From contig CM049311.1 in assembly GCA_026874595.1 (NCBI GenBank), forward strand, positions 32,383,176 to 32,447,175: a DNA stretch of 64,000 nucleotides, given 5' to 3'. The translations under genes and the position numbers were made by a program. The DNA is from Sipunculus nudus (lineage: Eukaryota > Annelida > Sipuncula > Golfingiida > Sipunculidae). This document shows, in pieces, positions 50,121 through 60,529 of this stretch; position 1 is the stretch's first letter; each line of letters begins with the position of its first letter. The notes beneath the pieces are model-generated. The model was not told where the DNA came from and searched no databases. It worked only from the letters and a program-made list of their open reading frames with translations.

Positions 50121-50455
50121 AGGCCAAAAAAAATGAAAGGTATGGTTCTCAGGCACCGCCCGCATCAATTTTAAACCCCCGCATCAAAAATTTTTACTTT
50201 GATTTTCAATAAAAACTTTCCAATTTTGAGCTGCTGCCGCTCCGACATTTCTTTAAAGAAGGTAAAACCATACAATTTCCTTTATGTAGTGCTTTTACTT
50301 ATTTAGCAAAATAAAACTGTTATTTTCATGCTTTTCCCTTATCATTTGACATTTTTATCGAAACATACCAAAAAATTTAAAATAAAAAAAGCGCCCGCCC
50401 GCATTGATTTCTGAAAAAAAGTGCCTGAGAACCATACCTTTTTTTATTTTGGCCT
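50121..50455. mobile_element. MITE family A, copy 2
   Basis: About 335 bp with TIRs AGGCCAAAAA and GGTATGGTTCTCAGGCAC at the left, mirrored by GTGCCTGAGAACCATACC and TTTTGGCCT at the right. The interior matches copy 1 (CCCCCGCATC, GTGCTTTTAC, TGTTATTTTCATGC). No coding capacity. Confidence 0.85.
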
Positions 50456-51749
50456 TATTACTAAATATTTGTTTTGCAAAACAGCCATTACCCTCTGAAG
50501 TTATATCTCTTAGGGCTGTGTATCGGCGCTAATTTCACCTTGTCCACTTACAGTGTCCATTGAATGAGGATGAAGGTGACCTTATGATGAGAACGGCATG
50601 TTGTTATTGAGCTTTTAGGATTTCAGGTTTTTATGAACAGGACTAAAATTAATCCAGAAATTATAATGTGTTGTTTAGACATTAGAGCAAAATATATATA
50701 TCTGAGATTATATCAAGGTTTCACCTCTTTAATTAAGTCATTCAAATATAAGATATTATTCATTGTTAATTCAGTTTCTGAAAAACATCAGACATACCTA
50801 TTTAAACAATTAAAACAAATCTATATAAACCTCTGCTTCATGTTTTCTGCAGGATGTCAAGGACAGTGGTTCTAATTGGTTGGTAAATCATGTTCAGTGA
50901 TAAAACAAAAATTAACGACTAATGGTCATTCATTAATCGATTTTATTTTATGATATTTTATGTACCCTCTATATTGCCATGAAATCAGATGCATAGAATT
51001 ATATCTAAAATATGTTAATTATTCTGACTTGTTCATCATGCTGAGAGGTAACTGTAACAGCCTGGTTATTGACACTGTTGCAAAAGGTTCCATTAAAATG
51101 CTGTTCGCTTTGTGTCCTATCTTTCTAATTTTTCTGACAGGTTTAGATTTTTGTGGATTTTGCATTCTTGGAATGCCCTGAGACTTTCATGAGATTCTGT
51201 TCATGATCATTAGATTTATGTTGTATACAGACAAACACACAAACGGGGAGGAATACATACCCTCCTGGCAGAGGCAACAAATGGCTAAACATAATATGGT
51301 GCATATTATATAATAGCCAAAGTTTTGCTTGATCTGGTTGTGAAGATAAAATTGAGACTAAAAGAACTGTGTTTTGAGTCTTAGTCTTAAGAATTATATT
51401 GCTGCTAAAATGTCCCAAAAAGTTCGGTTCCTCAGTTCAAAAATGGGCCCACATATAGATGGCAACCCCTAAAGTGGCACCTGTCTGTAAGGCACAGCCT
51501 TCCCATTTGCCTCAAAATGTCCTCTACTCACTGGATATTTAAACATTTTCATAATGTAAGAGGGACACCCCCTCCATACCCTCCCCCATTTACCTATATA
51601 TAATTGACTGTAAACAACAAGGCTCTGGCTCATATAATCTAAGAAGAAATAAAATTACAAAATTTATATTTTGAAAAGGCTGAATCTATTATGTAAAAAT
51701 TAAAGGTAGGGCAATATGATATATTGCATTATTGATATACTATAGGCAC

Positions 51750-51806
<57 letters not shown>

Positions 51807-52044
51807 TAAATAAAATATAAATAAAATTTTCCTAAAAAAATTAATGCTTGCACAGTTTAAGAACTCATAATACCCATTCACCACCAACTACAATTCCTGA
51901 ATTTCTGGATCCATCACTGGAAAACCACAGATTTCAAACCACACAAGTGTTACATGTAAATATGTGTTTCATCCTAACCAGAAATCACACTTAATATTGC
52001 TCAAAGTGAACTTAATACCCCCAGATCTCTTTCTAACAATCACA

Positions 52045-52101
<57 letters not shown>

Positions 52102-52103
52102 TG
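50456..52103. other. AT-rich DNA with two (TA)n microsatellites
   Basis: (TA)n runs lie at 51752-51802 and 52048-52098; the latter directly abuts D5. No supported exon. The 80- and 73-codon frames at 50633 and 50960 are AT-rich and have no splice support. Confidence 0.6.
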
Positions 52104-54773
52104 AGCTCAGCTGACTATAAGTCATCTGAGCAATAGTCGTGGTCCATTGTCAGTCGTCCGTCCGTCTGTCTGTCCATCTGTCCGTCCATCTGTCTGTCCG
52201 GATGTCCGTTCGTAAGACTGGCACTTTTCGACACCATTGGACCTACGAATCTGAAATTCGCCATACAGTTAGATGTCCCCAAAATCTCCTACCATGCCGA
52301 AAATTGGGTCAATAGGACTTTGTTCCTTTGAGATATTAAGGAAAAACCTCAATTTTTTATTAGAAATCTATTTTCACACTTCAGGACTGCCTAATATCAA
52401 AACCACTCATCTGGTTTTCTTCATATTTACCATAAATATTCCTCTATATAGTTCCTATGTACATGTCTGAAATTAAGTCAGTATTATTTAATTTAAAAAA
52501 GTTATGGGCCCAAACATAATGGACTTTGTAAAAAAATCAGGAAAGATATTTGGTCACTTAAGACCATAAGTGTTAAAGGTAGGGACTTTTTTTCAGTAAT
52601 ACAACTTTAATTGATCAAAATTTAATTGTATACCAAAAATTAGATCAAAATCTGTTAATTTTTTTTAAATATTGGCAAAAATATAAAATTGGTACCTTAA
52701 ATTTTGCCCAAGTTTGACCATGGCACGTTTTTTTTCTGTAAGTACTGTGGATTTAATTTTCACAGCATGTTTTTGTTAGCATATTGTCTGTTAACACCAA
52801 AAATTTGAAACCAGTTGATCAAAAACTGTAGATTTTATTCAAGTTTTCAAGCACCATGTCACATCAGGTTTACATCAAGCTAGTGTTATGCAGTTTGCTA
52901 GACCTCAGCTCCCCAGCTTCAGCTCTAAGTTCCTTAAATTTAGCATACAGTTGGATGTCTCCAAAATGCCCTACCATGCCAAGAATTTGATCACTAGGAC
53001 TTAATTCCTTCAAAATATTAATGAAAAACTTCATTTTTCCTTTAAAACCCCATTGTTCCACTGTAAGACTGCCTAATATCAAAACCACTGATCTGACTTT
53101 GATCATATATAATATACATATTTTTCTTTACATTCGCTATGCACATGCCAGAAATGATGTCAGTATTGCCTAATTGTTTTAAGTTATGGGCCCAAACACT
53201 TTTTTAAATATCAAGAAATATATTTACTCCATTAACAAGAGGATTGCTTAAGCTAGAGATTCTTTGTCAGGGATGTAACATTATTTAATCAAGATTCAAT
53301 TGAATACCAAAAATTAGTTCTGAATTTTTCAAATTTTAAATTTATTAGTATAAATATAAAATTAGTACCTTAAATTTTGCCAAACTTTGACCATGGCACG
53401 TTTGTTTCCTGAGAGCACTGTTGATATAATTTTCATATTATGCACACATAAGGATTTCATCTTTGTAGTTTAGAAAGCTGAAAGAAATTGGCCAAATATT
53501 GTAGCTTTTATTAATGTTTTTATGAAACCATGTCAGACCCAGGCTTAATCTAGCCCCTCTTCAGTCACCTGTATGTTGACCTTGTTGACCTTTCATCAGA
53601 TTATGCATGCTTGAGCGAAGCATACACTGGGGCAGCCAGGCAGCTAATGCCCAGCCACAGTTGATCCAGGTGTCCAACCCAACTCATCTAGTAGTTGTTT
53701 TGAAAAACAACATAACAATTAACAATAAATTAATAAATTTGTATTGTTTTTTTTATAACAAATTAAAGAAAAATTTATAGAAAAGGAATTTGTTAGTTGA
53801 TGAGTAACAGAAAATTAACTTGCAGTTACTGATGATGTAAGAATCTTGAATGGATGGATAGAATGTCAATGTCAATGTTAATCCAAATAACACCATGCAG
53901 TCACCTATGGTATTTTTCAGTGAAATTTTAATGATAAAAAAATAAATCATATTAATCATTCCTAATCATTAGGGATCATATGAAGGAAATTAATGATAGA
54001 CAAAGATGCAGTTGATAATATTAATCTAGATTCCTACTGTGTCTAGTGTGTTGATTGATGTGAAAGTAGTCCAAAGTGAATATATTACATTTATTTTTTA
54101 ACATAAATAAAAGCCATAAAACCAGGTACTTATGATCATTATTTAAATTTGTGAATTTTGTATATTCTTGATTCTCAACATCATTGTTTGGCTAAAACTG
54201 AATAAATACTAGACATGGTGCAAATGCTTTGCAAATGTATTTGAATACGAATATGAATATGTACTGCATTAAAAAATTTTATTGCATAAGAATGGGAATT
54301 CAGGTAAAAATGAAAGTATTTGAATACCAGTGCAGATACTTTCAAAATGTATTCATGAATGCATTCATGAATATATTCTATAATATTATTTCAATAATCA
54401 TTTCAGTTATATTTTATTTTAAAAAATCATATGATTTTCTTTTTATTTTTTTTTTAAATAAAAATTATATTGGCACAATATTTGTTATTAAATTTTAATA
54501 AATAGTTAAACTCTTTTATTATATGTGCTGCTTATAAGTTATATGGCCAAGTCAAAATCTGTGTGACAATAGCACTCCATTTGTAAATAAAATAAGTGAA
54601 ATCAGTCCTCTTCCCTGTCTCCAAAGATACTATCAAAATCATACATAAGCTAAACACCAACAACTCATAATAAAGCTTATATTTATAACCACACAGACAA
54701 GCATGTGCCTCTTTCCCAAATCATGTTTTTTATTATATAGAACAGCTGAGCGCCGTGACCCATGGGTCCCTTG
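52104..54773 (+). mobile_element. HINE-like element D5
   Basis: Same subfamily as D3 and D4: hairpin AGCTCAGCTGACT/AGTCATCTGAGC at the left, variable TCCG/TCTG stretch, two diverged units, AT-rich interior, and 3' CAGCTGAGC, GTGACCCATGGGTC and CTTG then TT. It is slightly more diverged than D3 and D4 are from each other. It begins 5 bp after a (TA)n run. Confidence 0.8.
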
Positions 54774-55415
54774 TTATGAAAAAGCTGACATTTTAGCTGA
54801 CCTGATTTTTGTGCCAGCCATTTGGGGACAAAACCAAGCACCCATACATGTAGCTTAATATAATAATGTAAGCTACATGGAAGCATGCAGTGAAACTTTT
54901 GACATTTGGTTAGCAGCACTCTTTGCTTGCATTATTGGTATGTTGCATAAGATAATTAATTAAGCTTGCTGTTTCATATGAACGCATGGAGGGCCCTCTA
55001 GGTTGTTAGCTACAACATAAAATTTATAACTAAACAAATCAAATATATCCTTTATAACCTTTGCAGCATGGTTTGCTGTATTAATGAAATTGCCCATGAA
55101 TAAAAAGATGTATCTTTTAATATATGATTAAGTTATGAATGCTGGATGTTTTAATGTTAAAATGTTTAGAATACCACCGACTGTGAAATAAATTAAAAAA
55201 ACCTTGCACATTTTATCATGTAGACAAATGTTAGCTGTTGTACAAAATGCTGTCATTTCAACCTCTTCAATTTAATCCTGCCATAATTTTGTGTTCTAGT
55301 TTTCCTCATGCAATTTCCATAAAACATATTATTTATTTGATACATTTATCTCCTACAAGCTGGCATCTATCAATATTATATCCTAATTCTGTATTTTTGA
55401 GGGAAAAAAATTTTT
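54774..55415. other. Unique DNA, no gene seen
   Basis: No exon or repeat recognised. Confidence 0.45.
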
Positions 55416-56370
55416 CTTAGTGCTGTGACCTTGACCTATGCTCACAAGGTCAAGTACGTCACAGTAAATTCTGGGCATTGCTTGAACGTTATCACTATAG
55501 CTACTAGGGTTATGACTGGAATTAGTTCCAATTTAGTGGAAGGCATCGACTTATAATTCTCTCAAACTAATTAACTTTTGGTTGACCTTGACCCATATTT
55601 GCGCAATTTATATACACATTTGCATTTTCACCAATGACTAAATATCATCAAAAAGTCTTTTTTTTATATCATCATTCTGTAATATTGAGGCAGAAAGATT
55701 TTTCCTGGTGCTGTGACCTTGACTTGCTCTCAAGGTCAAGTAACAGTAGACTTATGGCACCGTTTGTTTGTTTGCACAATAGCAACCAAAGGTTTTGATT
55801 GGATTTTGTTTTAATTTAGTGGAAGGCATTGACTGATGATTCTCTCGAATTAAATAACTTTTAATAAATTTGTGCAATTTATTAGCACTTTCGCATTTTT
55901 TCCTATGACTTAATATCATCAAAAAGATGTTTTAGGCATATCTCAGGCATATTGTCAAATATTCTTATGTATCAGTATTGTATCATTCTGTTTTCAAAGT
56001 TTTCTAAAATTAGGTGATTTTGGCCTAATTTAGCCATAAAACTTGATCAGACAGGATACCTTTATCAATGCTATTAGCTCCTCTCTTATTCATCAGAATT
56101 GGACCAAACCATGCATTATTCATCAGTTTGCATTATAGTACCCATTTTGCTCATGACCTTGACACATGCTTTCAAGGTCAAGTCACAGTAGACTTTGAGC
56201 ATCATTTATATGTAAATGCAATAGTGCCAAGGGTTTGAATGAATTTTGTTCTAATTTAGTGGAAGGCATCAACTACTAACTCTCCTAGACTGATAAACTT
56301 TACGTTGACCTTGACTTATATTTGTGCAATATAATAACAGTTTTGCATTTTCACCAATGACTCAAATTCA
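55416..56370. repeat. Diverged tandem repeat G, three units
   Basis: Three imperfect units (starting near 55418, 55705 and 56150) share GTGACCTTGAC, CTCACAAGGTCAAG or CTCTCAAGGTCAAG, 'TTTAGTGGAAGGCATC', and (in two) GTTGACCTTGAC, ending near 'TTTTCACCAATGACT'. Spacing is uneven (about 285 and 445 bp). The terminal features of families B-F were not found, so it may be the remnant of the core of another HINE-like element. Confidence 0.6.
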
Positions 56371-58529
56371 CTTAATATCATTTAAAAGAGAAATTATATG
56401 ACCATGGAGAGCACTTGATTTATTTGCATGAAAATACAGCTCGATTAGTAATATTTAAAAATTAAACATTTTAAACTACGCAAAAGTGTATGACAGCATA
56501 AAGAACCAAACCAAACCCAGAATAAATTCAGAAACAGGTTAATATTTTATGATTTTTTTTTTCAGAACCTGATTAATACTATCTAGATGCTTGCAATTGC
56601 TGAAAACCACAAGGTTCCCTAGTCTACATAAAACATAAACCCCCTCGCCCCTATTATTTCCCCCATGTAAAACCCTTGAAATTATGTCAAGGTCAGCAAT
56701 ATATATCAGGTACAAATCTGTCACTTATATATATGACTATAACTGTGTCCAAAGATCAACTGGAAAATCAGTAATATTGGAGATTTGTTCAATTATGAAA
56801 ACCAGAAAGGAAAAAAAAGGAAAAAAATTAAAATTTATGATTTTGCACTTGAGGACCTTAGAAAGGATATCCCTATTAAAAATATTTTTATTACAAAAAA
56901 ATGAAATATTGACATTTAAATAACCCAGACTTCCCTTAATATCAACCTCATAAACCTCAATCCCCTCCTTCAGGATTACTGGTGGGGGGGGAGGCTTATA
57001 TAAGGATACTAATGTACCTGGCATCATAGTATAATGTTTACTTAGTAGAATACCTGTCCAGTACACTGTTATCAGGTGTACCCATCAACAGAGTGTTATG
57101 TAATACAGTCACCATGACCAGCGGTGATTATACAGTGACATGTGTGATTGACTCTCAGCCAGTTTATCATGACTCTTAACCTGGTGTTCTATTATGCTAA
57201 CTACTTCATAATTTAGCCACTTAACCCAATAGTTTATAATTAAACACTCAGGCCAAAACCTCTCCAACTTTGAAAAGGCTCATGAGCTTCAGCTGATTAA
57301 TAATATTGAAATTTATGTAAGAAAATTATTGTTGATAAGTATCTCCTTCCTGTCCCTGTATAATTGTTCTAAATTACTTAAATATAATTATCACTAATTA
57401 AACATTTTTATGAAAGCCACTTAATAATATGTGTTTCCTTCTTTGATTTGTTAATTATGGTATTATTTTCCCCATCTCTCTGAAATATAATTCTAATTAA
57501 GTGTCCCGGCGTTTCCTGTATTTGTTACTTTCTGATAACATCTTCATAGACTGGATGATCATTGATTTAATTGACAAATTTAATTGAAAGTTCTTTGAAG
57601 GATAACTTAATATTAACATATACATAATATAAAACAATAAACCTTTCATATTCTTATTCTTTTTTATACATTCTTGTTAAAAAATCTTATTAAACATTCT
57701 AATTATTAAAAAAGGTATTAAAATATACAAAATCTTTAACCATTTGACATGATGACAGTACAACTATGAAAGAAATATCATGCAAGAAAACAGTATGCAT
57801 ATAAGAAAGTTCAGTTATAAAATTGTTTTTATCTTTATCTTAACTCTTTATCTTAATTAAATAAAACATGATCTAATAAATACATACATGCTATATGGTC
57901 CTGCCATGTTCTATAGCATCTTTCATTAAATATTAACAGTGACCAAAATTTTAATATTGAATGGTAGTTTAAACAATTAAGCAATGGCTATATAGTACAT
58001 TTCATTTTTGGTATTTTATCATTACTAGCAGGATCTAAGGATACATAGAAAACTTATTATTTGACAAAATAAAAAAATACCATATTTCTTCAAGTTACCC
58101 CTTTTCTCAAATGTCCAGACAACCTAAATGTTCATTTGTTCTATCCAACATGGTGTGAAATTGGGGTGTTGTTTGTGTCATTTGAACAGTTGGTGATTGG
58201 ATGTTTGTGCAGGTAAACTGATGTCATGCTGATCAGGTGTATAAACCTTCCGGTCTGCAAACAGAGACCTGTAAACAGGGCAGAGTGTCAGTGAGATAAA
58301 TTTCATTAATGTGTTGATTACACTGATCTTCCCAGAGCTCACAGGTGTTACATAACACAGGTCAGGCATTGTGGGTAGCATACATGTTGTAATAGGGATC
58401 ACTCAGGTGTAACAACAGGTATCAGGCAGGTGCCCTAAGGATGTGAATTAAATGTCCCTAATTCCCCCTGCCCGGGCCTGCAGCAGGTAACCAATTAACC
58501 ATAACAACAACATCTTAGATCCCCAGGTG
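56371..58529. other. Unique DNA upstream of the 58616 exon
   Basis: No repeats recognised. The last about 350 bp (58180-58520) is less AT-rich than its surroundings and contains several CAGGTGT/CAGGTA motifs (E-box-like CAGGTG). It is a plausible proximal promoter by position. Confidence 0.4.
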
Positions 58530-58537
58530 TATATAAA
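58530..58537 (+). promoter_or_regulatory. TATA box for the 58616 first exon
   Basis: TATATAAA is a consensus TATA box. A start about 30 bp downstream (near 58562) would make ATG 58616 the first in-frame start and place all of the exon within about 240 nt of the start site. Confidence 0.5.
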
Positions 58538-58615
58538 TGGACTGTGACCCATGTCTGGTTAATACTCCTGTACACACTGTGGCACAGAGGGCAGATACAC
58601 CTTCAAGGAATTCTT

Positions 58616-58801
58616 ATGAATCTTCAGTCCAACTGGAAAGCTGCACACATGCACACACTCTTGGATTTACCAGCTTTCAACTTCCTGTATCTCAGAGTAT
58701 TGACTCGTTGCTTGAAAGAAATGACTGGTAAAAACTTCCTCCCCAAGTCCCCGGCTGTGATGAGTGTACATAAACTGTTTACCAGACATCGGCTCAAACA
58801 G
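58616..58801 (+). CDS. Candidate alternative first coding exon 1c (62 codons)
   Basis: In-frame ATGs are at 58616 and 58721. The longer start gives 62 codons, the shorter 27. The part best resembling coding sequence is the C-terminal stretch MTGKNFLPKSPAVMSV then HKLFTRHRLKQ, strongly basic and ending exactly at CAG|GTAAGT, a consensus donor, in phase 0. If transcription starts near 58562, the 58616 ATG is the first available. The segment before M36 (for example LLDLPAFNFLYLRVLTRC) is hydrophobic and may be 5' UTR instead. An overlapping frame from 58537 stops at 58731 and is a by-product. The exon is only 95 bp from the next exon, which supports the pair as real. Product not recognised. Confidence 0.6.
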
Positions 58802-58896
58802 GTAAGTTGTGTTTACCTGTTGTGCTGGTTGTTTGTACATGATACTGCCAGTGTCACTACTTATATGTGTAATGTCTGTTTTGATTTTCATTGCAG

Positions 58897-58940
58897 GAGT
58901 CTTCTACTGACAAGAAAGAGGACCCAGCTGCCAGGAAAAG
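58897..58940 (+). CDS. Common internal exon (44 nt)
   Basis: Acceptor TTTTCATTGCAG ends at 58896 with a good pyrimidine tract, and donor GTAGGA starts at 58941. Entered in phase 0 it reads ESSTDKKEDPAARK and leaves in phase 2. It accepts all three candidate first exons in frame. The peptide is charged and lysine-rich, a linker rather than a domain. The following exon is beyond 64000 or not recognisable, so the protein cannot be named. Confidence 0.65.
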
Positions 58941-60349
58941 GTAGGATTCATATTTAATTTGTACTGAAATAATACAATATATTAATCCCATATTTGACTC
59001 TGTTGCATATACTATGTTCACCCTTATTTGTGAGTTATTTCTGGAGAAATGTTATCTGGTAGAACCTGTGCTTGTACTTTGCATCCTAATCAGGTCTCCT
59101 GACATAAAGAATGAACATATTTATGACACAGTATTTCAACTGATGCACCAGAGTCATATATAATAACAAGTGAACAAGAATTTCTGTATACTCTTTTCTT
59201 TCTGAACTTGATCATAATTAAGTATATAACTTAAATATTAAAATTATGTTCTTATGTGCCATTTCAAGAAATATCAAACATTTGCATGCTTTCTACAAGT
59301 GGAAAAATTCAAAATTTCAAAAATAAATCATAAAATAAAAATAATTTCAAAATGGAAAAAAATATAGTTGGCATTTATTTATTTATTTATTTTACCAATA
59401 TTTAAAAGTGCCAGTATCCACAGTTAGTATATTTGCTCAGTGGCACTGATACAATATACAGAAATAAGTTTTGTTACAAAGTTGATAAAAATGCAATGGT
59501 TACATATAAAACCAATTAGATGATTAAGAAGACCCTAATATCATTATAACATCACTCACAAGGATGATAAAGAAAATAAAGTTAATAACATACCAAGATA
59601 CAATAGAAATTGGAAAGGTTAAAATTCATTTAAAATTAAAAATCAAATTGGAACAAAGTTATTTGGAATTTATGAAAACTAAGCATAGAATGTAAAAATC
59701 TTATTTATTTGCACAAAATATATTTACGTTGGAAATACAGGAAAGTTATTAAAATGTTTTTTTTTTTGTAATCTTGAACTTGAAAAACCATAATTGAAAT
59801 GTAATATGATATGTACTTTCATGTAGAGTGCATTCTCAGCTTTCAGAATATGTATATGCCAAGGGGGCCTAGAAAAGTAATTTGTAAAAGTTAAAGGAAA
59901 AATTAAAACAGTTCTAACACATGTTCATGAGACAGTTTTAAGACCTCATGCTCTCTTATCACAAAAATGTTCTAATGCTTGCTGAGGAATTTCCACAGTC
60001 TTGTATGTCTTGTCAGGGCTACATCCAGGACAATATATACATAAACATATATCGTGAAGGTTCCAAAAAAAATTGTCTGGGCCCTTGCGAACACTTATGA
60101 AGTTGAGTGACACTGCTGTTACCTTGTCAGGAAAACACCTCACACCTTTATGTCAGTCAAAGGCCACACATAAAAAATAAGTGGTTCCATGTATTCTCCG
60201 ACCAAAAAATGAACACGGTGCATTTGTTTCTCTTTTATGGAAATTTTACTGCTTACAGGAATCACACAGGATTCATTTCTTGAAACAATATATATTTAAA
60301 ATATATTTAAAAAAAAAAATTTTCATGAATCTTGTTAATATATTTATTA
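58941..60349. other. Intron-like DNA, no gene seen
   Basis: AT-rich with a short (ATTT)n run near 59375. No supported exon. Confidence 0.5.
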
Positions 60350-60529
60350 TACAGTGGAACCTGTTTGAAAGACCATCTGTCTTATAAAACCACCTGTGTG
60401 TTAAGACCACATTTTAGTGAACCAAAATCATTGACATTGCTTATAACTGACATGTTTAATAAGACCACCTGTGAAGACCACTTTTGGCCAGTCCCATAAG
60501 GGCGGTCTCATAACAAAGGTTTCATTGTA
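60350..60529. mobile_element. Mariner-type MITE, copy 2
   Basis: 180 bp with TACAGTGGAACCTG at the left and TTTCATTGTA at the right, TA-flanked. Internal AAGACCACC-like blocks match copy 1 at 14045-14222. The 103-codon frame starting at 60471 partly overlaps it and is not supported. Confidence 0.7.

Noticed and set aside
58537-58731. 64-codon frame from ATG 58537
   Set aside because: It overlaps the TATA box, stops before the donor at 58802, and is out of frame with the MTGKNFLPKS reading.
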